NCBI GenBank assembly: GCA_947474875.1
Contig: CANJKY010000029.1
Location: 1 to 12,291, forward strand
Direction of reading: 5' to 3'
From: Gemmataceae bacterium
GTDB lineage: Bacteria > Planctomycetota > Planctomycetia > Gemmatales > Gemmataceae
DNA: 12,291 nucleotides
Shown: piece after piece, positions 1 to 5,297 of the stretch
How positions within the stretch are numbered: position 1 is the first letter of the stretch
Layout of the letters: every line of letters starts with the position of its first letter
Made by a program: the position numbers and the translations under genes
The notes under the pieces: generated by a model
The model's database searches: none
What the model saw: only the letters and a program-made list of their open reading frames with translations
What the model was told of the DNA's origin: nothing

Positions 1-2
1 AC

Positions 3-542
3 TCCCTGGGCACCAAGGAGGCGGCCCGGTCGAACGGGGTGTACCTGGCGACCGACGAGAAGGTGACGTTCGCCCTGGCCGCGGCCGAGCTGGCGGCGGC
101 GGGGATCACCCCCAAGCCGCGGGACCGGTTCAACCCGGCGGGGTGCTCGGAGCGGGTGGTGCTCAGCGTCACCCGCAACCCGTTTCTGAAGTTCTGGGAC
201 CTGGTGGTCCGCGACCTGGTGGTGGCGTACGACCTCCGCGACCTGCTGACGGTGCGGCGGTCCGCCCCGACGGCGGCGGCGGACGGGCTGCGGGTGCGGA
301 ACCCGGCCGACGCGAACCCGAACGTGCCCGGCCGGCTGCAGCCGGACGAGTGGCAGCGGGAGATCGTCACCGACCGGCGGGTGACCACCCGGCGGAAGTA
401 CACGGCGTACCTGGGCCAGCCGCTGGAGCTGCAGGCGGGCGACACCCTGGTGCTGGCCGGCGTCGAGTACGAGGTGACCGGCCAGTCGGACATCAGCAGC
501 TTCGACACCCTCACCCGGGTGGCGTGCGAGAGGATCAGCTGA
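3..542 (+). CDS. Putative head-tail adaptor/connector protein, probably 5'-truncated
   Basis: The frame is open to the left edge of the window, so the gene probably begins upstream. The only standard internal start is GTG at 39; an AAGGAGG lies at 15-21, but 17 nt away, which is too far for a normal ribosome binding site. From GTG 39 the product is 167 aa. The C-terminal part (LQAGDTLVLAGVEYEVTGQ) has the 'parameter then V-x-Y-x-V' beta pattern common in small head-closure or head-tail joining proteins. Its place directly before an HK97 gp10-like gene and a tail-terminator-like gene supports a role at the neck of the virion. The stop overlaps the next start (TGATG at 540-544). The assignment rests mostly on gene order; no diagnostic motif is visible. 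Confidence 0.6.
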   Translation, partial: SLGTKEAARSNGVYLATDEKVTFALAAAELAAAGITPKPRDRFNPAGCSERVVLSVTRNPFLKFWDLVVRDLVVAYDLRDLLTVRRSAPTAAADGLRVRNPADANPNVPGRLQPDEWQREIVTDRRVTTRRKYTAYLGQPLELQAGDTLVLAGVEYEVTGQSDISSFDTLTRVACERIS

Positions 543-886
543 TGCTCGCCGACCGCACCGACCCGTTCCTGGCCGAGCTGCAGGCGGCCGCGGCCGAGGA
601 GCTGCTCAAGCTGGCCGTCGTGCTCCAGGCCGAGCACAAGGCCGACCTGAGCCGGCGGCACAACGGGCCGCCGCGGTACGACCACCCGGCCGCCCCCGGC
701 GAGTTCCCCGCCGCCCGCACGTTCAACCTGCGGGACAGCGTGGCCATCAGCCCGAGCACCAAGGCGGAGATCGGGCGGGAGCTGCGGGTGCGGGTCGGGT
801 ACCTCGAAGGGGCGAAGTACGGGGCGTTCCTGGCCGCCCGCGGGTACCTGACGGTCGACCACACCGCCATCCGGCTGGGCCTGTGA
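542..886 (+). CDS. HK97 gp10-like head-tail/tail completion protein
   Basis: The product is 114 aa, starting at ATG 542 inside the TGATG overlap with the upstream stop. The N-terminal third is a helical Ala/Glu/Leu-rich segment. It is followed by a Pro/Gly stretch (NGPPRYDHPAAPGEFPAART), then LRDSV and a strand ending in GYLEGAKYGAFLAARGYLT. This order (helix, 'P-x-x-T-x-x-L-R-x-S', then 'V-G-x-x-x-x-x-Y-A-x-F-x-E/A-x-G') is the signature layout of the HK97 gp10 family, which sits at the head-tail interface of siphoviruses. The family's usual 'YAxfvExGt' is seen here as KYGAFLAARGY. Length and position fit the family. A longer upstream reading in the same frame is antisense-like noise and was not used. 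Confidence 0.72.
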   Translation: MLADRTDPFLAELQAAAAEELLKLAVVLQAEHKADLSRRHNGPPRYDHPAAPGEFPAARTFNLRDSVAISPSTKAEIGRELRVRVGYLEGAKYGAFLAARGYLTVDHTAIRLGL

Positions 887-1335
887 TGCCGCAGGTGAGT
901 GACGACGACGTGATGACCGGGGTCCGCACCCGCTGGGCGGCCGTGCCCGCCCTGAACACGCTGGTGCCCGCCGCCCGGGTGTACCGCGACCGGGCGGCCG
1001 AGAGCACGCCCCGCCCGTACGCCGCGGTGGAGGTGGAGGAGGAGGACCGGGAGTACTTCTCCGGGTCCGCCTTCCTGGCCAAGTACACGGTGCGGGTCTT
1101 CGTGTTCACCCTGGCCGCCGCCGGCGACGCCGCGGCCATCCGCCAGGCGGTGGACACGGCGTTCGGCGGCACGCTCGCCAGCCCGACGGCCGGGCTGACG
1201 GTGCCCAACGCCACCGTGGCCCACTGCCTGGCCCGCCCGGGCGGGGCGGTGAAACCGACGGCCGAGCGGGTGGACGGGTCGGACGCGGTGCAGGTGGCCG
1301 CGGTGTTCGAGGTCCTCGTGCAAGGAACCCGATGA
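886..1335 (+). CDS. Putative tail terminator / minor tail protein (gpU or DUF3168-like)
   Basis: The product is 149 aa from ATG 886, which forms a TGATG overlap with the previous stop; a GTG at 883 is the alternative start. The order is an N-terminal helix (VRTRWAAVPAL), a Pro-Tyr-x-x-V strand (RPYAAVEVEEED), a strand around YTVRVFVFTL, a helix (AAAIRQAVDTAF) and a final strand (AVQVAAVFEVLVQ). This alpha-beta order is that of phage tail-terminator or tail-completion proteins, which cap the tail tube and join it to the head. The position, after the gp10-like gene and before the tube and chaperone genes, agrees. No sequence motif proves the call, so it rests on predicted fold pattern and synteny. 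The stop overlaps the next start as ATGA (1332-1335). Confidence 0.6.
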   Translation: MPQVSDDDVMTGVRTRWAAVPALNTLVPAARVYRDRAAESTPRPYAAVEVEEEDREYFSGSAFLAKYTVRVFVFTLAAAGDAAAIRQAVDTAFGGTLASPTAGLTVPNATVAHCLARPGGAVKPTAERVDGSDAVQVAAVFEVLVQGTR

Positions 1336-1853
1336 GCGCGTACGTGATGAGCCGGCGGCTGGGCGGGTTCGGCGGCTCCTACGGGGTGGCCGCCGGCGGG
1401 GTGCGGTTCACCTCCGGCGACTCCACCCAGCCGACCGGCCTGCTCGAGATCCTCGACGGGGTGGCGGCCGGCCAGTGCGACCAGGCGTTCGTCAAGGCGT
1501 TCAGCATCGCCGGCGGCGGGTCGCTGGCCATCGACCTGAAGGGCGGCGGCGGCGAGCTCGACCTGGCCAACCGGCCGCTCGCGCTGGCCAAGCTCCGCTG
1601 GCTGTTCCTCGAGATCACCGGCCCGGCGGCCGGGAAGGAGCTGCGGGTCGGCCCGCAGGGGGCGGCCAACGCGTTCCAGGGGTGGTGGCCGGGGGTGACC
1701 GCCGCCGACAAGACGCCGGTGCGGTACCAGTTCGAGCAGGCCGACCCGCAGGACGGGTGGGCGGTCGGGGCGAGCACCAAGATCCTGACGATCTCCAACC
1801 CGGGCGGGGCGGCCGTGGCCGGGTTCCTGTGCCTGGCCGGCACGACGTCCTGA
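1332..1853 (+). CDS. Beta-rich phage structural protein of unknown role
   Basis: The product is 173 aa, starting at ATG 1332 with a good AAGGAA site at 1322-1327 and an ATGA overlap with the upstream gene. Visible features are a central 'LDLANRPLALAKLRWLFLEI' stretch, then 'VGPQGAANAFQGWW', and a C-terminal 'ILTISNPGGAAVAGFLCLAGT'. A similar arrangement (L-x-x-P-L-x-x-x-K-L-x-x-L-x-x-E-I, N-A-F, and D/K-I-L-x-I-x-N-x-G-G-x-x-V) is familiar from uncharacterised phage and prophage proteins annotated as hypothetical. It lies where siphoviruses carry major tail or virion decoration genes, so a virion role is likely. It could be a second tail tube component or a decoration protein; the sequence does not decide. 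Confidence 0.6.
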   Translation: MSAYVMSRRLGGFGGSYGVAAGGVRFTSGDSTQPTGLLEILDGVAAGQCDQAFVKAFSIAGGGSLAIDLKGGGGELDLANRPLALAKLRWLFLEITGPAAGKELRVGPQGAANAFQGWWPGVTAADKTPVRYQFEQADPQDGWAVGASTKILTISNPGGAAVAGFLCLAGTTS

Positions 1854-1863
1854 GGGCTGACCC

Positions 1864-2262
1864 GTGAGCATCCCGAGCGGCAACGGCGGGTTCATCCAGC
1901 TGGCCACCGGCGCCGGCAACATCCAGCACGTGTCCATGTGGACGGGCAACTGGGCGAACCGCCTGGCCGAGGTGACGAACAGCGGGTTCGCCGGCTCCCA
2001 GTACGCGCCGACGCTGCCCGACCCGAGCTGGTCGATCAGCCTGCCGCGGGACGACACCGCGTACCCGGAGGCGCTGGGCATCACCCCCGGCGCGTTCCTG
2101 GCGAACGTGTGGTTCAAGCTGGGGGCGGACAGCAAGTACGACAAGGTGTCGGCCACCACCGTCGAGGCGGTGCAGAAGGAGTGCAACTCCGCCGGCGACG
2201 TGGTGCGGATCACGATCACCGGCAAGGGCGGCAGCCTCACCCTGAACACCACCGGCCCGTGA
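1864..2262 (+). CDS. Probable major tail (tube) protein
   Basis: The product is 132 aa from GTG 1864, 10 nt after the previous stop; GAGGG at 1852-1856 serves as a ribosome binding site. The protein is mostly beta: an N-terminal 'IQLATGAGNIQHVSMWTGNW', a middle 'SWSISLPRDD', 'FLANVWFKLGADSKYDKVSATTVEAV', and a C-terminal 'VVRITITGKGGSLTL'. The ending, a 'V-x-I-x-x-x-G-x-G-x-L-T' strand, and the 'F-K-x-G-x-x-x-x-Y' strand are usual in tail tube proteins of long-tailed phages. The gene sits between the terminator-like gene and the tail assembly chaperones, which is the standard place for the tube gene. The call is by pattern and synteny; the neighbour at 1332-1853 is the alternative candidate. 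Confidence 0.5.
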   Translation: MSIPSGNGGFIQLATGAGNIQHVSMWTGNWANRLAEVTNSGFAGSQYAPTLPDPSWSISLPRDDTAYPEALGITPGAFLANVWFKLGADSKYDKVSATTVEAVQKECNSAGDVVRITITGKGGSLTLNTTGP

Positions 2263-2272
2263 CCGAGGGACC

Positions 2273-2734
2273 ATGAGCGACACCGACCTGGTGGCCGCCG
2301 GCGGGATCGTCCCCGTCGCCGGCCAGGACTTCCGCGTCCGCCCGCTGTCCGCCCGCGAGGAGGTCGGCCTGCTCCGCGAGCTCGGCCGGCGGGCCAAGTT
2401 GGCCATGGGGCCGGGCGGGTACTTCGCCCGCCTGCAGCCGCGGCTGGCGTGGCTGGCCGAGCAAAAGCTGGGCGACGTGCGGGCGCTGGTGGTGGCCGAG
2501 CTCACCCGCCTGGAGGCGGTGAGCGAGCTGCCCGGGGACGACGTGATCGACGAGTACCGCCGCACCCCGGACGGGGTGGCGCTCGAGCTGTTCTGCCGCA
2601 CCCGCCGGGAGCACCCGGAGGTGACCGAGAGGGAGCTGCGGGCCGTGGTCACCGACGCGAACGCCCTGATGGTACACTTCGCCATCGTGGACGCGGTGAC
2701 GGGCGACGGCCCAAAAGCGACCCGCTCGGCCTGA
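2273..2734 (+). CDS. Tail assembly chaperone, short form (gpG-like)
   Basis: The product is 153 aa, starting at ATG 2273 after a GAGGGA site at 2265-2270. It is helical and charged, with 'FRVRPLSAREEVGLLRELGRR' near the start and 'LTRLEAVSELPGDDVIDEYRR' in the middle. It lies directly upstream of the tape measure gene, where siphoviruses encode the paired chaperones that coat the tape measure during tail assembly (lambda gpG and gpGT). The slippery heptamer C CCA AAA lies in frame at codons 147-148, six codons before the stop, and a -1 slip enters the next open frame. The short form ends at TGA 2732-2734, which overlaps ATG 2734. The sequence itself is not conserved with lambda; position and frameshift architecture carry the call. 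Confidence 0.75.
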   Translation: MSDTDLVAAGGIVPVAGQDFRVRPLSAREEVGLLRELGRRAKLAMGPGGYFARLQPRLAWLAEQKLGDVRALVVAELTRLEAVSELPGDDVIDEYRRTPDGVALELFCRTRREHPEVTERELRAVVTDANALMVHFAIVDAVTGDGPKATRSA

Positions 2735-2979
2735 TGCGGTTCCTGCTCGCCCAGGACCTGGGCGAGCTGGCCCGCGCCGCCTGGGCCGAGCACCACCTCC
2801 CGCCCGACCGCCTGTTCGACCAGACCCCGGCCGCCCTGCTCGCGCTGTTCTTCGTGCCGGCCGCCCGGGCGAACGGCACGGACAACGTCGGGCAGCTCCG
2901 CCGGCTGAACGACGAGCGGGCGGCGAAGGGCAAGATGCCGGTCCGCCCGTCCTGGCTGTTCCCCCCGCCGAAGAGGTGA
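2273..2979 (+). CDS. Tail assembly chaperone, frameshifted fusion (gpGT-like)
   Basis: This is the predicted product of a -1 ribosomal slip at 2710-2716. Codons 2273-2716 (148 residues, ending P-K) are joined to the frame beginning at 2716, giving S-D-P-L-G-L-M-R-F and 87 further residues to TGA 2977-2979, about 235 aa in total. The extension is leucine/alanine-rich ('LGELARAAWAEHHLPPDRLF', 'TPAALLALFFVPA'), matching the helical T domain that contacts tape measure and tube in lambda. The extension frame also has its own ATG at 2734 in a TGATG overlap, so an 81-aa free T-like protein (2734-2979) is an alternative or additional product. The slippery site is seen directly; frameshifting itself is inferred. 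Confidence 0.7.
2710..2716 (+). promoter_or_regulatory. -1 programmed frameshift site C CCA AAA
   Basis: CCCAAAA fits X XXY YYZ exactly, and the in-frame codons are CCA (2711-2713) and AAA (2714-2716) in the frame that starts at 2273. After slipping back one base, the tRNA-Pro can pair with CCC and tRNA-Lys with AAA. The new frame is open to 2979. A weak 4-bp stem (CCGC 2722-2725 with GCGG 2736-2739) begins 5 nt downstream, and a much stronger hairpin lies at 2742-2770. Confidence 0.75.
2742..2770 (+). other. Strong hairpin downstream of the slippery site
   Basis: GCTCGCCCAGG (2745-2755) and CCTGGGCGAGC (2757-2767) are perfect inverted repeats around one base, giving about a 9-bp stem with a 5-nt loop. 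CC (2742-2743) and GG (2769-2770) extend it past a T-T mismatch. It begins about 25 nt after the slip site, farther than usual stimulatory structures, so its role is uncertain. It also lies just after the ATG at 2734. Confidence 0.45.
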
Positions 2980-2983
2980 CCCG

Positions 2984-4189
2984 ATGGCCTCCCCCCTGCT
3001 CACCAAGTACGTCGAGTTCAAGGCCAAGGGTCTGGGCGACCTGAAGCGGGAGACGAAGCAGTACACCACCGCCGCCAAGGACGCGGCCAAGATGGTGGAC
3101 TCGTTCAAGAAGGCGATCGACTCCGGGGCGTACGCCAAACAGACCCGCGAGCTGGCCGCCGCCCGCCGCGAGCTGGAGGGGTACGCCCGGGCGTACGCCC
3201 GGCTCGGGCTGGACGCCCGGTACGGGCGGCTGGGCGGGGGGATGGCGTATTACGCCCAGCGGGCGATCAACAGCCCGCTCGCCGGGGCGGTCGGGTACGG
3301 GGCGACGGCCGCCGCCGGGGCCGGCCTGGCCAGCGCCCGGGCCGGGTTCGCCGGCACCCTGAGCCAGAGCCGGCTGGACTACCAGCAGGAGCGGATCAAC
3401 CGCCAGATGGCCGCCGCGCTGACGCCGGCGATGGACGCCCTCACCAAGGTGATGGAGCGGGTGGCCTCCCACCTGGAGCGGATCGGGCCGGGCGGCCAGA
3501 ACGCGCTCATGGCCGGCACCCTCGGGGTGGGCGCCGCCGCCGCCGTCGGCGGCGCGTCCCGGCTGATGGGCGGGCCCGGCCTGGGCGCCATGCTGGCCGG
3601 CGGGGCCGGGTGGGCCGGGCGGGGTCTATCTCTGGCCGGCCGCGGCCTCGGCTGGGCGGCCGGCCTGGGCACGGCGAGCAGCGCCGGCGGCGGGGTGGCC
3701 TCCCTCGGAATGGGCCTGACCGGCGGGCTGGCGGCCGCCGGCGGCGGGCTAACTATGTACTCGGTGCTCGGCCGCGAGCGGCAGGACCGGGTGGCGGACA
3801 AGATCAGCCCGTTCGGCACCGGCGTCACCCGCGGCCTCCAGGGGATGGCCGACATGCTGCCGACGGCCGGGACGATCGCCAGCTTCTTCGGCGGCGGCGA
3901 ATCCCGGCGGTCGTTCGCCAAGACCGCCGGCGAGCGGCTGTCCCGGTTGTTCGACCCCATCTTCGGCGGCGGCCTGGGCACCCCGACCGACCCGACCGCC
4001 CGCCGGCAGCCGCCGCCGCTGGTCGGCGGCGGGTTCGACCAGGCCGGGGGGTCGTGGTACCGCATGCACGAGGCGTACCAGCGGACCGGCGGCGGGAGCG
4101 GGACGGGCGACCTGGAGGAGGCGATGGCCGCCCTGACCAAGGAGCTGAAGCGGGCGAACGACCGCGAGGGCAAGCCGGACCTGCGGTAG
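2984..4189 (+). CDS. Tail tape measure protein (short)
   Basis: The product is 401 aa from ATG 2984, four bases after the chaperone stop (the upstream AAGAGGTGA, 2971-2979, contains the binding site). Residues about 5-75 are charged and helical, likely coiled coil (KAKGLGDLKRETKQYTTAAK, ELAAARRELEGYARAY). The middle, about 95-270, is Ala/Gly-rich and hydrophobic, including long glycine-rich helical stretches. The C-terminus (LEEAMAALTKELKRANDREG) is helical again. Coiled N-terminus, hydrophobic Ala/Gly core and position after the chaperones are typical of tape measure proteins, which set tail length and pass through the tube. At about 0.15 nm per residue the tail would be near 60 nm, on the short side for a siphovirus. 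The gene converges on the leftward gene ending at 4196. Confidence 0.78.
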   Translation: MASPLLTKYVEFKAKGLGDLKRETKQYTTAAKDAAKMVDSFKKAIDSGAYAKQTRELAAARRELEGYARAYARLGLDARYGRLGGGMAYYAQRAINSPLAGAVGYGATAAAGAGLASARAGFAGTLSQSRLDYQQERINRQMAAALTPAMDALTKVMERVASHLERIGPGGQNALMAGTLGVGAAAAVGGASRLMGGPGLGAMLAGGAGWAGRGLSLAGRGLGWAAGLGTASSAGGGVASLGMGLTGGLAAAGGGLTMYSVLGRERQDRVADKISPFGTGVTRGLQGMADMLPTAGTIASFFGGGESRRSFAKTAGERLSRLFDPIFGGGLGTPTDPTARRQPPPLVGGGFDQAGGSWYRMHEAYQRTGGGSGTGDLEEAMAALTKELKRANDREGKPDLR

Positions 4190-4195
4190 CCGCCC

Positions 4196-4453
4196 TCACC
4201 TCCGGGTGCCCCACCAGACGCCGGCGGCCAGGCCGACCACCACCCCGACCAGCGAGCCGGCGATCAGGCCGTTCTCCGCCCCGACCAGCCAGCCCACCGT
4301 GCCGAACACGTTCCCGCCGACGAACGCGGCGGCGAACGCGTAGATCACCGCGTACCCGCCCTGCGTCTTGTGGGCGAACCGGGCGGTCCGCTCGTCCATG
4401 TCGCGGTCGTCCTCGACCGCGCGCGGTCGTTTCGGGCGGCTGTCACGGGCCAC
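4196..4453 (-). CDS. Small two-helix glycine-zipper membrane protein (candidate moron)
   Basis: The product is 85 aa from GTG 4453. This start is chosen because GGAGGA (complement of 4459-4464) lies five bases before it; a GTG at 4522 and an ATG at 4399 are weaker choices. The first 31 residues are basic and polar. Two hydrophobic helices follow (about 33-58 and 62-82). Glycines occur at residues 54, 58, 62, 66, 70, 74, 78 and 82, an unbroken every-fourth-residue series that forms a GxxxG zipper for tight helix packing or oligomers. No family is recognised. A small membrane protein transcribed against the tail operon suggests a moron such as a superinfection-exclusion or holin-type factor, but this is inference. 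AtpZ/AtpI-like small subunits were considered and lack support. Confidence 0.6.
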   Translation of the reverse strand: MARDSRPKRPRAVEDDRDMDERTARFAHKTQGGYAVIYAFAAAFVGGNVFGTVGWLVGAENGLIAGSLVGVVVGLAAGVWWGTRR

Positions 4454-4472
4454 GGGCTTCCTCCGGGGGATG

Positions 4473-4490
4473 GGTGCGGACGTCCGCACC
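4473..4490. promoter_or_regulatory. Perfect 18-bp palindrome, candidate operator
   Basis: GGTGCGGACGTCCGCACC is its own reverse complement. It lies 20 bp upstream of the leftward start at 4453 and downstream of the stop of the 4529-4798 gene, inside the only intergenic gap of the leftward cassette. This position fits an operator or promoter element for the membrane protein gene. A terminator for the upstream leftward gene is the alternative, but no T tract follows on the minus strand. Confidence 0.45.
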
Positions 4491-4528
4491 TTACCCCACC
4501 CCCGGCGGTCGGCCAAGCGCACGACCGT

Positions 4529-4798
4529 TCAGGCAGGTGGCCGAACCTGCTCCGGCTCCAGGAAGGTGAGCGGTCGGTCGGGGTCGATGCCCTGCCGGCG
4601 GAACTGGTCCGCCACGTCGGCGGGGAGGGCGGTCTCGCTGCCGGGCACCCCACGGGGGCGGTCCGGGGCCAACTCCCACACGCACCCGTCCGGAATGCGG
4701 ACGGTGGGCGGCGGGAAGCGGATGGGCGAGACGATGTTACCCGCGACGGGTGAGGATGGCTCGCATGGCATCCGGGAGGGTGTAGACTCGGCCGCCAC
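4529..4798 (-). CDS. Hypothetical small protein of the leftward cassette
   Basis: The product is 89 aa from GTG 4798. The start is supported by GGAGG (complement of 4805-4809) six bases upstream; ATG 4771 has no such site. The protein has no membrane segment or signal peptide. The middle and end are Pro/Asp/Arg-rich, with 'VRIPDGCVWELAPDRPRGVPG' and 'DVADQFRRQGIDPDRPLTFL' giving a strand-then-helix pattern. No family is recognised. It overlaps the end of the 4737-5126 gene by 62 bp, so the two are likely co-transcribed and possibly translationally coupled. The long overlap is unusual for phage genes and lowers certainty that the full length is used. Confidence 0.5.
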   Translation of the reverse strand: MAAESTPSRMPCEPSSPVAGNIVSPIRFPPPTVRIPDGCVWELAPDRPRGVPGSETALPADVADQFRRQGIDPDRPLTFLEPEQVRPPA

Positions 4799-5126
4799 GG
4801 TTCACCTCCGTCAGGTCGAGGGCGATGTACTTGTCCTTCAACTTGGCCAGCTCGAGGATGGCCTCGGCCAGCTCCAGGTTCGACGGGTAGGCGAACAACT
4901 CGTACTCGTCCGGGCTGACGCCGAACGTCACCATCGCCCGCTCGCCCAGGTCCTCGTCGGAGTAGAGCGGGACCACCTCGGTCACGCCCAGGCCGGGCAC
5001 CGGCGACCGGAGCCGGGCCACCCGTTCCAACATCCCCCGCCCGGTGTCCGGGCGGTCCTTGCGAACGATCAGCCACAGCTTTCCGGGGACGAGGTAGACA
5101 CCCTCGTCGGGGTTCTCGCCGCTCAT
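4737..5126 (-). CDS. Hypothetical protein, first gene of the leftward cassette
   Basis: The product is 129 aa from ATG 5126, with GAGGAA (complement of 5133-5138) six bases upstream. The stop is TAA at 4737-4739, a rarity in this GC-rich region. The protein is soluble and acidic. Segments include 'GVYLVPGKLWLIVRKDRPDT', 'VTEVVPLYSDEDLGERAMVT', a helix 'LELAEAILELAKLKDKY' and a final strand-helix 'GRVYTLPDAMRAILTRRG'. This is a mixed alpha/beta domain of unknown family. It is divergent from the rightward gene at 5298, with inverted repeats between them that could control both. Its ordinary codon use and good binding site argue for a real gene. Confidence 0.6.
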   Translation of the reverse strand: MSGENPDEGVYLVPGKLWLIVRKDRPDTGRGMLERVARLRSPVPGLGVTEVVPLYSDEDLGERAMVTFGVSPDEYELFAYPSNLELAEAILELAKLKDKYIALDLTEVNRGGRVYTLPDAMRAILTRRG

Positions 5127-5147
5127 GTCCGGTTCCTCGGCCGGCGG

Positions 5148-5198
5148 GCCGGTGCCGACGGGGCGGGGGAGGAACCGGCCCCGGCCGTCGGCACCGGC
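5148..5198. promoter_or_regulatory. 14-bp inverted repeat in the divergent control region
   Basis: GCCGGTGCCGACGG (5148-5161) pairs perfectly with CCGTCGGCACCGGC (5185-5198) across a 23-base spacer. It lies between the leftward start at 5126 and the rightward start at 5298. It could be a two-site operator or a large hairpin in the rightward transcript. The function is inferred from position only. Confidence 0.4.
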
Positions 5199-5201
5199 TT
5201 G

Positions 5202-5223
5202 CGGCGGGTAGCTACTCCCGCCG
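5202..5223. promoter_or_regulatory. 7-bp hairpin with palindromic loop
   Basis: CGGCGGG (5202-5208) pairs with CCCGCCG (5217-5223) around TAGCTACT, which holds the palindrome GTAGCTAC (5208-5215). It directly follows the larger inverted repeat in the same divergent gap, so the two may form one regulatory region. A terminator of read-through from either side is possible, but no T tract is seen. Confidence 0.3.
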
Positions 5224-5255
5224 GCCGGCTGCCGCATTGTACCACCCCGCCCCAG

Positions 5256-5290
5256 CAGCCTGGCCCCGCCCGCCGGCGGCCTGGGACAGT
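5256..5290 (+). promoter_or_regulatory. Candidate promoter, copy 1 of a repeated intergenic motif
   Basis: A 20-base sequence at 5256-5275 recurs exactly at 8891-8910, again in a gap upstream of a rightward gene. It contains CTGGCC (5260-5265), and GACAGT follows at 5285-5290 after a 19-base spacer, a weak -35/-10-like pair. The ATG at 5298 is only 7 bases after the -10-like hexamer and lacks a clear ribosome binding site, which would fit a leaderless transcript. The promoter role is inferred. Confidence 0.35.
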
Positions 5291-5297
5291 GGCCGGC

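Noticed and set aside
143..541. Upstream extension of the gp10-like gene to 143
   Set aside because: It overlaps the adaptor gene in another frame with a Gly/Arg/Pro-rich translation; ATG 542 in the TGATG overlap fits the operon pattern.
747..3472. Several long leftward open frames (747-2252, 1615-3138, 2237-3472)
   Set aside because: They are antisense to a coherent tail operon, are rich in Arg/Pro/Gly/His, and have no domains or binding sites; they are shadows of GC-biased third codon positions.
4368..5297. Upstream extension of the 5298 gene to 4368
   Set aside because: It reads antisense of three leftward genes with good binding sites, and its translation shows no domain.
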